Shown: positions 41,758 to 51,679, numbered from the stretch's first letter. The stretch: 64,000 nt of DNA from Kallotenue papyrolyticum (GCF_000526415.1 NZ_JAGA01000001.1:62001-126000), one strand, 5' to 3'. Notes: generated by a model from the letters alone, not told the origin. Numbers and translations: made by a program.

Positions 41758-43648
41758 GGGGATGCTCCTTGCGCGGTGCAAAGCCGGCAGCCATGATCGT
41801 CAGGTCGTCGGCGGGCGCGTGCGCGCCGGTGAAGTGTCGCAGCGCGGCTAGGACCTGCTCGACTAGCGGCTCCGGTCCGGCGCTAGCGCTACGGCACACA
41901 GCCTCCTCGAAGCGCTGAAAGCCCCACATCGTCCCCGTGGCGTCGCGCGCTTCGACCACCCCATCGCTGATGCAGACCAGCAGGTGGTCGTCGGGCAGCG
42001 TTGTGCCGGTTTCACCGAAGACGACCGGCTCGGTCACGCCCAGCGGCGGGCCATAGCAGGGCAGATAGGCACACTGCTGTGGTCCTACCATCAATGGGGC
42101 GATCATGCCGGCGTTGGCGGCGTGGATCAGCCGCCGGTGGGGATCGAAGTCCACGACCAGCAGGGCCACGCCCAGGCGCGCCACGCTCAGACGCGGCATC
42201 AGCTCGGCATTCAGGCGCGCCAGCAGCGTGCCCGGCGTATCGGCCTCGCGCGCCGCCAGGTCCACCAGACTGGTGGTCAGCGCCATCACCAGCGCCGCGG
42301 CCACGCCCTGTCCGGCGACATCGCCAATGATCAGCCGGAAGCGTCCGTCCGGCAACATGACATAGCTGTAGAAATCGCCGCCGATCTCGGTGGCTGCCTC
42401 GCAGACGACGCTGGCGACAATCGGCGCGTCGGGAGGCAAGCCGTGCGGCAGCAGCTCACGCTGCACCATGTGCGCCAATGCCAGCCCTTCACTCAGGCGC
42501 GCGTTGCGGTGTTCGATGGCGCGCTGCGACTCGGCCAGTTGGCGCGACATGCGATTGAACTCGGCGGCCAGCTCACCCAGCTCGTCATCGCGCTCGATGC
42601 TGATCGTATCACCCAGGTGCCCGCTGCGTAGCGCGCGGGCGGCATCGCGCAGTTGCACGATCGGCCGCGTCAACTCGCGCGCCAACGCCAGCGACCAGAC
42701 CACGACGCCCGCCGTGGTCAGCAGCAGGGCTAGACCGATCAGCCAGGCGCTGCGCCGCGAACCGACGTAGGCGATGGCAGTGGGCTGTTCGATCACAACC
42801 GCCCACTCGCTCGGGGCGATGGTGGCGCGTGCGGCGACCACCGGCTGGCCATCCCGTCCGCGCAGCATGCTGATAGGCGTCTCGTCGGCAGCCCAGGCGC
42901 GTAGGCTGTCTGCAATGCGCAGCTCCTCCGGCACGTTGCCGAGCAGCACTCGGCCGTGCCGGTCGATGATGAACGCACTGCGTCCGGTGCTGGGCGGCAG
43001 GGTCGCCAGCGCGCGCACGATCTGGTCGGTGCGCAGGCTGGCCATCACCACGCCCACCACCTGGCCGATGCTGTTGCGCGCCGGCACACTGATCTGCAAG
43101 CGCGGTGATCCGTCGGAATCGCTGACGATCGAGCGATGGATCAGCCCCTGTGCCGCCGGACGGAATCCCGGCAGCGCAGCACGGTTGGTCAGCTCGCTGG
43201 CAAAGAAGACCGTGTCCTGCGAGACGCGCGCGCGTTCGTTGCCCGCTAGGTCGAGCGCCGCCAGCTCGATCACATCGGGGTAGTGACGCAGCACAAACTC
43301 TTTGGCCGCGTTTTCGAGCGGCAGGCGCTGCTCGCTGCCGAAGGGTGCCTGGCGTCCAAAGGCTAGCAGTTCGTATTCGGCGCGCGCCAGCAGGTCGGCG
43401 ATGTCACGCGCCAGCGACTCGGCCACCGAGCGTTGCGTGTGCTCAACGATGCGCCGCTCGGCGCGCATGCTGGTGGTCAGCAATGCCGTACCGAGGATCA
43501 GCAGCGGCAGCAGCGAGGTGAGCAGGTGCGAGAGCTGCAGACGGGCGCGCAGGCTCCGCTGTGGTTGCAGCAGCAACACAATACGCGCAAGCACAGCATT
43601 CGCTCGCTGCCTGCGCTCGGATTGCGCTGCTGATTTCCCTTGTACCAT
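41711..43648 (-). CDS. Membrane Cache-HAMP-SpoIIE (PP2C) phosphatase
   Basis: 645 residues. One membrane helix (about 42-62) and a second (about 300-320) flank a Cache-type sensor domain of about 235 residues with GVVMASLRTDQIVRAL and SAFIIDRHGRVLLG. HAMP follows (LTRPIVQLRDAARALRSGHL), then a coiled coil and the phosphatase: LAHMVQRELLPHGLP, EIGGDFYSYVMLPDG, IIGDVAGQGVAAALVMAL, HAANAGMIAPLMV and SDGVVEARD. It would dephosphorylate an STAS antagonist on binding of an extracytoplasmic ligand. The following sugar-binding lipoprotein gene overlaps it. No STAS gene is adjacent; the nearest is 32 kb away in this window. Confidence 0.88.
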   Translation of the reverse strand: MVQGKSAAQSERRQRANAVLARIVLLLQPQRSLRARLQLSHLLTSLLPLLILGTALLTTSMRAERRIVEHTQRSVAESLARDIADLLARAEYELLAFGRQAPFGSEQRLPLENAAKEFVLRHYPDVIELAALDLAGNERARVSQDTVFFASELTNRAALPGFRPAAQGLIHRSIVSDSDGSPRLQISVPARNSIGQVVGVVMASLRTDQIVRALATLPPSTGRSAFIIDRHGRVLLGNVPEELRIADSLRAWAADETPISMLRGRDGQPVVAARATIAPSEWAVVIEQPTAIAYVGSRRSAWLIGLALLLTTAGVVVWSLALARELTRPIVQLRDAARALRSGHLGDTISIERDDELGELAAEFNRMSRQLAESQRAIEHRNARLSEGLALAHMVQRELLPHGLPPDAPIVASVVCEAATEIGGDFYSYVMLPDGRFRLIIGDVAGQGVAAALVMALTTSLVDLAAREADTPGTLLARLNAELMPRLSVARLGVALLVVDFDPHRRLIHAANAGMIAPLMVGPQQCAYLPCYGPPLGVTEPVVFGETGTTLPDDHLLVCISDGVVEARDATGTMWGFQRFEEAVCRSASAGPEPLVEQVLAALRHFTGAHAPADDLTIMAAGFAPRKEHPHAPLLVPPAAAHHHK

Positions 43649-43828
43649 ACTGCTCAGGTATGCGCTCCGCTGGCTCGCCTGTACGCTCAGGCGTCAGCAT
43701 GGGATGACGGATCGCTGCGGCCCTGTGTTCCCGTCTTCAAGCTGAGGTTGAAAGCGGATGTTGAACGTAGTGCAAGCCATTATAAGGCATCAGGGCGCAA
43801 TCGACAACACCCGCTGCGCCGCCGTGGG

Positions 43829-46800
43829 CTAGGGCGCTGTCAGCTCCGCCGGCAGGGTGAAGCGGAAGAGCGCACCGCCGCCGGCTGCTGTCTCGACCCA
43901 GATCTGGCCGCCGTGGGCCTGCACCGCCAGACGGCAGAAGGCCAGCCCTACGCCGGTGCCCTGGCCCTGGCTGTGCGGTGCCTGGCCAAAGAGCTCGAAG
44001 ATCAGCGTGCGGTAGGCTTCGGGCACGCCACGCCCCTCGTCACTCACGTCGATCAGCAGGTAGCGGCCCGGTGGATGCTCGCGCGGGAGCTGTTCTGCCG
44101 ACAGCAGTGCGCCGCTGATGCGGATCGTACCGCCGCGTGGACTGAACTTGATCGCGTTGTCCACCAGGTTCTGGAGCACACGTCGGATCAGCTCGACGTC
44201 GATGCTGGCGGGCGGCAGTGGCGCTGTGGCGTTGATGCAGCGGACCTGCCGCGCGGCAGCAAGGCGGCTCAGCCGTTCCAGAACGCTTTCGACCAGTTCG
44301 AAGATCTCGGTCGGGCGGCGCTGCAGCTCAAGTTGACGCTGTTCCAGGCGGCGGATGTCGAGCAGCGCGTTGACCAGATCGAGCATCTGCTGGCTGCTGT
44401 CGGCGGCGATCTGCAGAATGCGCTGCTGCGCTTCGGTCAGCGGGCCGCTGCTTTGCTTCAGGAGCAGATCGGTGGAGACCATCATGTTGGTCAGCGGCGC
44501 GCGCAGGTCGTGCACGATCATGTTGGCCAGGTCCTGGCGCAACTGATCAGCCTGGCGCTCGGCGGTGATGTCGCGCAGCACCAGCAATGCCGCACCGCGG
44601 CCCGGCTGCCCACCGGTGCGTTGCACCGGCAGCGCACTCCAGGCCAGCGCGCGCGTCTCCGGCGCGTGCAGGTGTAGCTCGCCCTGGCAGTTGGTTGCTG
44701 TGCCACTGGCGACCGCCTCCAGGGCAGCGCAGACGCGATGGAGCGCCTCGGGCTCGCTGCGTTCGGCCAGCAACGCTGCCAAGGTGGCGACCGGCTGGCC
44801 GTCCAGCGTCAGCCCAGGCAGACCGAGCAGCCGCAGCAACGACGAATTGGCGGTGGTGATCAGCCCGCCATCGCTGATCAGCAGCATGCCCTCCGTGGTC
44901 GATGCCAGGATCGAGGCCAGGCGTTCGTGCGCACTGCTGACCTGATCGAACAAGCGCAGGTTTTCCAGCACCCCGCCGGCGCTCTTGGCGTAGAGCACCA
45001 CCATCTCACGCTCGGTGGTCGGCACGATCGCTTCGCGGTAGCCGATCCACAGCGCCCCCAGCTTGAGGCGCGCGCCCCGCACGGGCACGATCAGTAGGCT
45101 GTGCATGCCCTGCGCGGTCAGCGCTTCCGGCAACTGGGTCGTGTGTAGTTCGACATAATCGAGTTCGGAGCGCGCCAATACCGGCCAGAGCGCTTGTGCG
45201 GCTTCGTCGCTCAAGCCCACCGCGTGTTGTCGTATGTCGCCATCGCGACCGTGGAGCTGCCAGCCGCCGGCGATGCCGTTGGTGGTGCCCATTGCGCCGC
45301 GCAGGGTCATGTTCAGAATCTCGTCCGAGGAGAGCGGCGTCGTGGTGATTGCCAGGGTCAGGCCGTTGAGCGCGGTGAGCCGATCCAGCATCTGTTGCTG
45401 CTGGCTGGCGCGGTAGGCGCTGATGATTGCCAGGGCGGCCTGGTGAGCGATGATCTCCAGCTCCTGAACCATGGCTGCCGAGAGCGGTGCGCTGGCGCCG
45501 GCCAGGTCCAGGCCGACCAGCGCGACAGGGCTGCCCGCGGCATTCAGCAACGTCAGCACCAGCGCATCCCGGAAATAGGCTGCGGTGAGTGGATGCTGGC
45601 GTACATGGTAGGTGATCGCGCCGATGCGCTCCGCCGAGCGTAACATTGCTTCGACCTGCACCAGCGGCGTGTTGTCTTCGCGCCGTAGCCGTCTCGTGTG
45701 TGGCAGCCCGACCTGCGCCACCAGCGAGACATCCTGGTAGTCTGGCTCGACCAAGCCAACGGCGATGCGCTGGCTGCCGGTGATCTTCTGCACAATCGCT
45801 ACGATCTGCTGGCCGACCTCTTTGAGCGTGTTGGTGGCGCGTAACGCATCGCTGATCGCCAGGATGTTGGTGAGTTGGCGGTTGCGCTGCTCCAGATCGG
45901 CCAGATGCGCTGCCAGCGCGCTGTCGGCGTTGGCGTAGAGCTCGGCGTTTTCCAGGGCAATCGCCGCCTGTTCGGCGACCGCTTCCAGCAGGCGTGCGTC
46001 GGCGGGCATGAATGCCCCGCGGCGCTTGTTGCGCAGCAGAATCACGCCGCGGAGTTGCTGCCGTCCGGCCAGTGGCGCGCAGATCAGCGAGCGGGTTGGC
46101 TGGCGGCTGTGGCGATCGAGCAGCGCCAGCTCATCGCTCGGCGCCGGCTGGTTGTCGAAGATCACCTGCCCGCGCCGTAGCGCCTCGGCGGGCAGGCCGC
46201 GCTCCGCCGACAGGCGCAGCCCGGTCTTGGGTTCGAGCGCAGCCTGGACCACCAGCTCGTTGCTGCCGGTAGTGGTCAGCAGCAGCAGGCCATCTTCTAC
46301 ATCCAGTGCCTGGCACAGTTCGCTGATGATCAGCAGCGGCACTTCATGCGGATCGAGCGTGGCGCTGATCGCCCGGAAGATACGGTTGATGCTGGCAAGC
46401 TGACTGGCCTGCTGCTCGATGCGCCGGTAGAGCTGCGCGTTGGCAACAGCCGCCGCCGCCTGCGCAGCCACGGTCGAGAGCAGATGGAGGTCATCGCGGG
46501 TGTAGCGTGCCGCAGGATCATCCATACAGGCGACCATCACGCCCAGAGGCTGATCCTGATGGCGCAACGGCACGCCGAGCCAGGCGCGGCTGTAGCGCAA
46601 CTGCGATGGTCGTTGCGGCTGAATGCCGCGCCGCGCGCACTCGCTCAGGTAATCGTCGGTCAGAATCGGCACGCCGGTGTGGATGATCTGACCGGTCAGG
46701 CCCGCCGTGCTCGGCCAGCGCGCGGTTGGCAGCTCGCCAACCGCGTGATCGTACAGATAGGCGAAGTACAGCTCGTCGGTGCTGGTGTCGAGCAGGGCGA

Positions 46801-47335
46801 TGTAAAACGTATCCGCCGGGATCAGCTCGCGCACAATCGCGCCCAGACGCGGCAGCAAGTCGTCCAGCTCCAGCGTCGAGGAGAGCATGCGCCCGATCTG
46901 GTCCATGATCGCCAGCTCACGGCTGTCATGCGGTGCTGCCTGCTGGTCGAACAAGGCCAGCCATGGCGCCGCTTGCGCAGCCAACGCGCTCACCGCGGCG
47001 GTGGCCTGGGGTGTGTCCAGCGCAATCCAGCCGCGCAGCTCGCCCAGCGCCAGCAGCGGGACGTAGAGCAGTCCATACTCTTCGGTTGTCTGGCCCACTG
47101 CCAACGCCGCCCGGGCCATGGCCGATGGCGGGCGCAGACGCGGCTGGTGCTCGAACTGTGCGATGAAATCCTCATTCGCACCCCAGTAGAGCTGGTAGCG
47201 CGATGCCAGCGCGCGGAGCTGAGCATCCAACGCTGCCAACAACGCGCCACGTTCGCTGATGCGGTTCAGCGAGGAGCCGGGCTGGCTTGCGCTCTCGGCA
47301 AGCATCGGCGCGGGTTGTGCCTGAATCTGACGCAT
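43829..47335 (-). CDS. Multi-GAF/PAS sensor histidine kinase (orphan)
   Basis: 1168 residues. About five GAF domains occupy residues 20-150, 160-315, 330-480, 500-660 and 675-830, seen from repeated LASINRIFRAISATLDP and AAIALENAELYAN-like borders. A PAS domain follows (LASILASTTEGMLLISDGGL). The dimerisation helix is DLANMIVHDLRAPLTNMMVS. The ATP-binding domain has LQNLVDNAIKFSPRGG, DVSDEGRGVPEAYRTLIFEL and GTGVGLAFCRLAVQAHGG. No membrane helix and no adjacent response regulator are present. It has its own promoter upstream. Confidence 0.9.
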   Translation of the reverse strand: MRQIQAQPAPMLAESASQPGSSLNRISERGALLAALDAQLRALASRYQLYWGANEDFIAQFEHQPRLRPPSAMARAALAVGQTTEEYGLLYVPLLALGELRGWIALDTPQATAAVSALAAQAAPWLALFDQQAAPHDSRELAIMDQIGRMLSSTLELDDLLPRLGAIVRELIPADTFYIALLDTSTDELYFAYLYDHAVGELPTARWPSTAGLTGQIIHTGVPILTDDYLSECARRGIQPQRPSQLRYSRAWLGVPLRHQDQPLGVMVACMDDPAARYTRDDLHLLSTVAAQAAAAVANAQLYRRIEQQASQLASINRIFRAISATLDPHEVPLLIISELCQALDVEDGLLLLTTTGSNELVVQAALEPKTGLRLSAERGLPAEALRRGQVIFDNQPAPSDELALLDRHSRQPTRSLICAPLAGRQQLRGVILLRNKRRGAFMPADARLLEAVAEQAAIALENAELYANADSALAAHLADLEQRNRQLTNILAISDALRATNTLKEVGQQIVAIVQKITGSQRIAVGLVEPDYQDVSLVAQVGLPHTRRLRREDNTPLVQVEAMLRSAERIGAITYHVRQHPLTAAYFRDALVLTLLNAAGSPVALVGLDLAGASAPLSAAMVQELEIIAHQAALAIISAYRASQQQQMLDRLTALNGLTLAITTTPLSSDEILNMTLRGAMGTTNGIAGGWQLHGRDGDIRQHAVGLSDEAAQALWPVLARSELDYVELHTTQLPEALTAQGMHSLLIVPVRGARLKLGALWIGYREAIVPTTEREMVVLYAKSAGGVLENLRLFDQVSSAHERLASILASTTEGMLLISDGGLITTANSSLLRLLGLPGLTLDGQPVATLAALLAERSEPEALHRVCAALEAVASGTATNCQGELHLHAPETRALAWSALPVQRTGGQPGRGAALLVLRDITAERQADQLRQDLANMIVHDLRAPLTNMMVSTDLLLKQSSGPLTEAQQRILQIAADSSQQMLDLVNALLDIRRLEQRQLELQRRPTEIFELVESVLERLSRLAAARQVRCINATAPLPPASIDVELIRRVLQNLVDNAIKFSPRGGTIRISGALLSAEQLPREHPPGRYLLIDVSDEGRGVPEAYRTLIFELFGQAPHSQGQGTGVGLAFCRLAVQAHGGQIWVETAAGGGALFRFTLPAELTAP

Positions 47336-47381
47336 GGCAGGCCATTGGGCAGGTTGCGTTTGCGCGCTTGGCTGATACTCA

Positions 47382-47410
47382 ATTGTAGTCGATTGACGTC
47401 TTTTTTACAA
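47382..47410 (-). promoter_or_regulatory. Promoter of the multi-GAF kinase
   Basis: On the minus strand TTGTAA (47405-47410), a 17-bp spacer and TACAAT (47382-47387). The start codon is about 47 bp beyond the -10. Confidence 0.6.
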
Positions 47411-47523
47411 ACTGTGCTCTACATGCTTCCACGCGCGGCCCGTGCTGCGATCGTAGCGCAAGCAGGTACGCGCGTCATCAGAAAAAAGTTTCAGTGTGGC
47501 ACGGCCGAAAGTCGGAAGGCTGC

Positions 47524-48411
47524 TCAGTGCGCAGGTCGATCGTTGAGCGACCAGTCGAAGGCGAGGAAGCGCACAGTGGGGTGCTGCGCCAGCGCTGCGA
47601 TGATCTCCGGCGGCAGATAGGGCTGGAGCACGCTTACAACGCGCTGCGGATGGCGCCAGCCGGCCAGCAGGCCGCGCAGGCCGGGCATAGCCTGCGGGTA
47701 GAGAAAGTCGCCCGCGAACCAGCCGAAGATCGGCGACAGCCAGAGCGTGTTGCGCGCGGCATCGTAACGTGCGCCGCGCCGGGGATCGGCCAGCAGGCGG
47801 CGCAGCGCGGCGTCGAGCTCGGCCTGCAGACTCGCGCCTGTGAAGGCCTGCGCCTGCAAGGGCGCTGCGCCGCGCGCCGCCGGCACGATGGCGACATGCA
47901 CGCGTGGATCGCCAAACGCGCGTAAGACGCCACCATGCAACGCATGGAGCGAAAGGTTGCGCCTACCGACCGCGAACGATCGGGTAAAGGCACCGGGAAC
48001 CTCGCGCAGTGAGCGCGCGCCGGGATGGATCACGATCTGATAGACCGCGATCGCGTTGTAAGCGTTGAGGTAGAAGGCGAGCTGATCATCGGCATCGGCG
48101 AAGCGTTCGGGATCGTGCTCGGCCAGTCGCTCCAGGTAGGCTTCTAGCAGCCGGCGTACGCGCCGCAGTGTGACATAATCCACCACGCCGTCGCGCACAA
48201 AGCGCAGCAGCAGCGCCTGCCATTCGCCATGCTGCACGCGTCCCGCGCCGACGCCCTGCCGCAGCGGCGCAACGCGCAGCGGTCGGCGGCGTAGCGCAGC
48301 GCTGCTTAGCCAGACGCTGGCCTCTGCCAGCCGCTGCAGCCCGGGCGCCGGAGCCGAATGTTGCCGAGCGATGTGGTGGGTGTGCTCTTCCACGGAGGTA
48401 TATGCTACCAC
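47524..48411 (-). CDS. DUF547-domain protein
   Basis: 295 residues from a GTG. The family core is recognisable: DQLAFYLNAYNAIAVYQIV, FAVGRRNLSLHALH, DPRVHVAIVPAARGAAPLQAQAF and ARNTLWLSPIFGWFAGDF. DUF547 proteins are widespread, possibly with a cysteine/His-protease-like fold, but function is unknown. The start is uncertain because upstream sequence lacks a clear Shine-Dalgarno site; a GTG six codons further in is also possible. No signal peptide is evident. Neighbours on the same strand are the membrane protein upstream and the kinase downstream. Confidence 0.75.
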   Translation of the reverse strand: MVAYTSVEEHTHHIARQHSAPAPGLQRLAEASVWLSSAALRRRPLRVAPLRQGVGAGRVQHGEWQALLLRFVRDGVVDYVTLRRVRRLLEAYLERLAEHDPERFADADDQLAFYLNAYNAIAVYQIVIHPGARSLREVPGAFTRSFAVGRRNLSLHALHGGVLRAFGDPRVHVAIVPAARGAAPLQAQAFTGASLQAELDAALRRLLADPRRGARYDAARNTLWLSPIFGWFAGDFLYPQAMPGLRGLLAGWRHPQRVVSVLQPYLPPEIIAALAQHPTVRFLAFDWSLNDRPAH

Positions 48412-48435
48412 ACGTGCCCGGCGTGGGCGCGGCGG

Positions 48436-49053
48436 CTACGGGCGCGACGCCGCCTGCTGTGCCGCTACCGGCGCACGGTATGGATGCGTGACGAGCAGAT
48501 AGCCCAGCGCTACCCAACCCAGGCCGAGGGCGAGCTTGAGCGCGGCATACAGCGACGGCGGCGTAATCGCATCCAAATAATATTCCCATGCCAGTGCGAC
48601 GCCCAGCGCGAGATGGAGGCCACCGATCATGCGCCGCAGCGCTCCTACCGACCAGCGCGAGCGTCGCGTCTGCGGTGTGCTCAGCAGGCCGACGCCGACG
48701 ACGACGAAGGGAAGGATGAACAGGTCGCGCCCTGCCAGCTCGCCCAGGGTGTGGCGTAGCACGGTGATGGCCTGCCCCGACTCAGTGCGGACCACGGAGG
48801 TCGCCAACAGCAGCAGGCTATCGCGGCACAGCCAGGCCAGCAGCCAGGTCAGCGTGCCGCACAGGACTAGCCCAACGCCCAGCCCAGCGCTCCGGCGCGG
48901 CTCCCAGGAGCCGAGAGCCATGGCGATGGCCGCTGCCCCGCACAACACCAACCCCAGGATCGCCGTGTGCCGCTCCAGCGCGACCAGCCACAGGCTGCCT
49001 CCGATGATGGCGCTGACACCCGCAAGGTGTAGCACGCGACCCGATCCAAACAT
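48436..49053 (-). CDS. Integral membrane protein, unknown function
   Basis: 205 residues with about six hydrophobic helices (LAGVSAIIGGSLWLVAL, AILGLVLCGAAAIAMALG, GLGVGLVLCGTLTWLLAWL, FILPFVVVGVGLLS, LHLALGVALAWEYYL, LALGLGWVALGYLLV). No catalytic motif or known family was recognised. AGGAGGGG precedes the ATG. It is divergent from corA and lies just upstream of the DUF547 gene on the same strand. Confidence 0.65.
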   Translation of the reverse strand: MFGSGRVLHLAGVSAIIGGSLWLVALERHTAILGLVLCGAAAIAMALGSWEPRRSAGLGVGLVLCGTLTWLLAWLCRDSLLLLATSVVRTESGQAITVLRHTLGELAGRDLFILPFVVVGVGLLSTPQTRRSRWSVGALRRMIGGLHLALGVALAWEYYLDAITPPSLYAALKLALGLGWVALGYLLVTHPYRAPVAAQQAASRP

Positions 49054-49151
49054 CGATACCCCTCCTGACGAGTACGCGGGTCAGGCACGGCCGTATGATA
49101 GCACACCGTAGCGTGGAGGGTGGGGTGAGCCTGAGCGTGGCAGTGCGGGGG

Positions 49152-49180
49152 TTGCCGGCAGGCACAGGCCATGCTAGCAT
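49152..49180 (+). promoter_or_regulatory. Predicted promoter of corA
   Basis: TTGCCG, a 17-bp spacer and TAGCAT. A leader of about 125 nt follows, in which I see no gene. Confidence 0.4.
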
Positions 49181-49310
49181 ACGCGGGCAACGCAGCCCGC
49201 TGCCATCCGTGCTGTGCCCGGCGCAAGCGGAGCAGCGCGCGCGGCAGAACCGGCATGCTCTCCAGCGCCGCATCGGCGCATCCGGAGCGGCCAGCCCGAC
49301 GAGATACCTT

Positions 49311-50273
49311 ATGCATGAACTGATCGTTTGCCGACGGCCCGGCCAGTTTCTGACCAACGTCGATCCCGCGCAGATCAGCGAGCTGCGCCGTCAGCACGAC
49401 ACCATCCTCTGGCTGGACCTGCTGGCGCCGAGCGTGGCTGAGTTGCGCCTGTTGCAGGAGGAGTTCGGCTTTCATCCCCTGGCAATCGAAGATGCGGCGC
49501 GCCCCGCGCAACGCCCCAAGGTCGACAGCTACGACCACTACTACTTCGTGGTCTTCTACTGTCTGCGCATGGACGTCGACCGCCTCTCCATCACGCCAAT
49601 CTACCTCTTCATCGGCCACAACTACCTGGTCACTGTGCACCACGCGCCCGTGCCGCAGATCGCCGAGACGCTGCGCCGCTGGCGCGCGCCGGATTCGCCG
49701 CTGGGTCAGGATATCGGTGCGTTGATCTATGCGCTGCTGGACGCGATTGTGGACGAGTACTTTCCGCTGATGGACGCCGTCGCCGATCGCGCCGAGAACC
49801 TGGAGGAGCGCATTTTCGACCGCTTTGACGAGGGTGTGCTGCAGGCCATCTTTCAGCTCAAAAAGGATCTGTTGCAGTTGCGGCGCGTGATCGCGCCGGA
49901 GCGCGATGTGCTCAACGTCATGCTGCGCCGCGACATCCCGGTCTTCGATCAGCAGGATGTGACCTACCTGCAGGATGTGTACGATCACCTGCTGCGCACG
50001 CTCGATGCGGTGGATACCTACCGTGACCTGCTCTCCAGCGCGCTGGATAGTTTCCTCTCGATGCAGAGCAATCGCCTCAACCAGGTCGTCAAGGCGCTGA
50101 CGATCGCCTCGATCATCCTGATGTCGGTGACGCTGGTGGCCGGTATCTACGGCATGAACTTCCGCTACATGCCCGAACTGGAGTGGCGCTACGGCTACGC
50201 CTGGGCACTGGGCCTGATGGCGGCGATTGCCCTGGGCCTGATCCTCTTCTTCCGGCGCATCCGCTGGTTGTGA
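49311..50273 (+). CDS. corA: CorA-family magnesium/divalent cation transporter
   Basis: 320 residues. A large cytoplasmic N-terminal domain (IEDAARPAQRPKVDSYDHYY, YVDEYFPLMD-like VDEYFPLMDAVADRAENLEE) is followed by the stalk helix and two C-terminal membrane helices. The pore motif is GMN in VAGIYGMNFRYMPEL. It forms a pentameric channel for Mg2+ and related ions. The open frame extends 72 codons upstream, but family homology begins at this ATG. It converges with mgtE, 5 bp apart, so both magnesium systems lie together. Confidence 0.93.
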   Translation: MHELIVCRRPGQFLTNVDPAQISELRRQHDTILWLDLLAPSVAELRLLQEEFGFHPLAIEDAARPAQRPKVDSYDHYYFVVFYCLRMDVDRLSITPIYLFIGHNYLVTVHHAPVPQIAETLRRWRAPDSPLGQDIGALIYALLDAIVDEYFPLMDAVADRAENLEERIFDRFDEGVLQAIFQLKKDLLQLRRVIAPERDVLNVMLRRDIPVFDQQDVTYLQDVYDHLLRTLDAVDTYRDLLSSALDSFLSMQSNRLNQVVKALTIASIILMSVTLVAGIYGMNFRYMPELEWRYGYAWALGLMAAIALGLILFFRRIRWL

Positions 50274-50278
50274 GCGCC

Positions 50279-51679
50279 TCAGCCGATCAGCATCAGACCA
50301 TAGCTGATAAGTAGGGTCGTCAGCCCCAGCAGGCAGAAGAAGCCGGTGACGTCGGTGATCGTTGTGACGATCACGCCCGACGCCAGTGCCGGATCGATGC
50401 GCAGCAGCCGCAAGCCCAGCGGCACCAGCGTGCCGCCGACCGCGGCGGCGATCAAATTGAGCAACATGGCACAGCCGACCACCACGCCGATCAGCGGATT
50501 GCCCTGCCAGGCGAGCGCCAGCAGTGCAACGCAGCCGCCAAAGATCACGCCGTTGACCAGGCCGATCACAAACTCGCGCGACAGCGCGCGCCATGAGTCG
50601 CGCAGCGTGATCTCGCCCAGGGCCAGCGAGCGCACGATCAGCGTCAGCGTCTGGATGCCGGCGTTGCCGCCCTGCCCGCCGATGATCGGCAGGAAGGCCG
50701 CCAGTGCCGGAACGAGCTGAATGGTGTGCTCGAAACGGCTGACGACCCAGCCCGCCAGCAGTGCAGTCGGCAGATTGATGAACAGCCAGGTCAGCCGCCG
50801 CCGCGATGAGCGCCAGACGCTGTCGGCGACGTCCTCGTCGGCGTCCAGGTTGGCCAGGTGGTACATGTCTTCGGTGGCCTCTTCCTCGGCCACGTCGAAG
50901 AGGTCATCGGCGGTGACCACGCCTACCAGGCGGCGCTCGGCGTCCACAATCGGCAGGGCTAGCAGATCGTAGCGCGCCAGCAAGCGCGCGCACTCTTCCT
51001 GGTCGGTATCAACATCCGCCGCGATCACGTCGGGATTCATGATCGCGCCGAGGCGTGTCTGGGGATCGGCAACGATCAACTGCCGCAGCGAGACCACGCC
51101 GATCAGCCGGTCGGCGGCGTCGGTCACGAAGATGTAGTAGCTGCTTTCCTCAGTGGGCTTGTGCTGCCGCAGAAAGTCAATCACCTGCGCGACGGTGGCG
51201 TCCTGGCGAAAGGTGATCGCGTGCGGGATCATCAGGCCGCCGGCGCTCTCCTCGTCGTGCGTCAGCAGCTCGCGCACCTCGGCGGCGTGATCCATTTCGG
51301 CCAGCGCCGCTGCGGCGCGCTGCTGATCGATGTCCGCCAACACGTCGGCGGCGTCGTCGGGCGCCATCTCGTCGAGCAGCTCCGACAGCGACTCGACATC
51401 TAGGCGCCGGGCCAGGTCGGCGCGCTCCTCGGCGTCGAACTCGGCCAGCACCTCGGCGCCGACCTCCGGCTCCAGCTCTTCGACCACCTCGGCGCGCTCT
51501 TCGGGATCGAGCTCTTCGAGCACATCCGCGCCGTCCGCCGGGTGGAGCGCGGCGACCACATCGGCCGCCTCGGTGGGGCGCAGCGCAGCGATCACCTGCG
51601 CGGCTGCCTCCACGCGCCCTTGCGCCAGCAATGCCCGTACCTGATCGAGTACAAGATCAAGATCTTGAATGGTTGGCAT
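50279..51679 (-). CDS. mgtE: MgtE-family magnesium transporter
   Basis: 466 residues. The N-terminal superhelical domain has repeated acidic units (AADVVAALHPADGADVLEEL, ERAEVVEELEPEVGAEVLAE). Two CBS domains follow (ITFRQDATVAQVIDFLRQH, IAADVDTDQEECARLLARYD). Five membrane helices close the protein, with LPIIGGQGGNAGIQTLTLIV and TTITDVTGFFCLLGLTTLL lining the pore. The dimer is gated by Mg2+ bound to the N and CBS domains. GGAGG lies before the chosen ATG; the frame extends 81 codons upstream through the leader, which is non-coding. Confidence 0.95.
   Translation of the reverse strand: MPTIQDLDLVLDQVRALLAQGRVEAAAQVIAALRPTEAADVVAALHPADGADVLEELDPEERAEVVEELEPEVGAEVLAEFDAEERADLARRLDVESLSELLDEMAPDDAADVLADIDQQRAAAALAEMDHAAEVRELLTHDEESAGGLMIPHAITFRQDATVAQVIDFLRQHKPTEESSYYIFVTDAADRLIGVVSLRQLIVADPQTRLGAIMNPDVIAADVDTDQEECARLLARYDLLALPIVDAERRLVGVVTADDLFDVAEEEATEDMYHLANLDADEDVADSVWRSSRRRLTWLFINLPTALLAGWVVSRFEHTIQLVPALAAFLPIIGGQGGNAGIQTLTLIVRSLALGEITLRDSWRALSREFVIGLVNGVIFGGCVALLALAWQGNPLIGVVVGCAMLLNLIAAAVGGTLVPLGLRLLRIDPALASGVIVTTITDVTGFFCLLGLTTLLISYGLMLIG

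Noticed and set aside
47470-47530. Intrinsic terminator after the DUF547 gene
   Set aside because: A T6 run is present on the minus strand but the preceding stem is only 4 bp and not adjacent.
48867-50594. 575-codon minus-strand open frame
   Set aside because: It is antisense to corA and the end of mgtE is read in another frame; both real genes have complete motifs.
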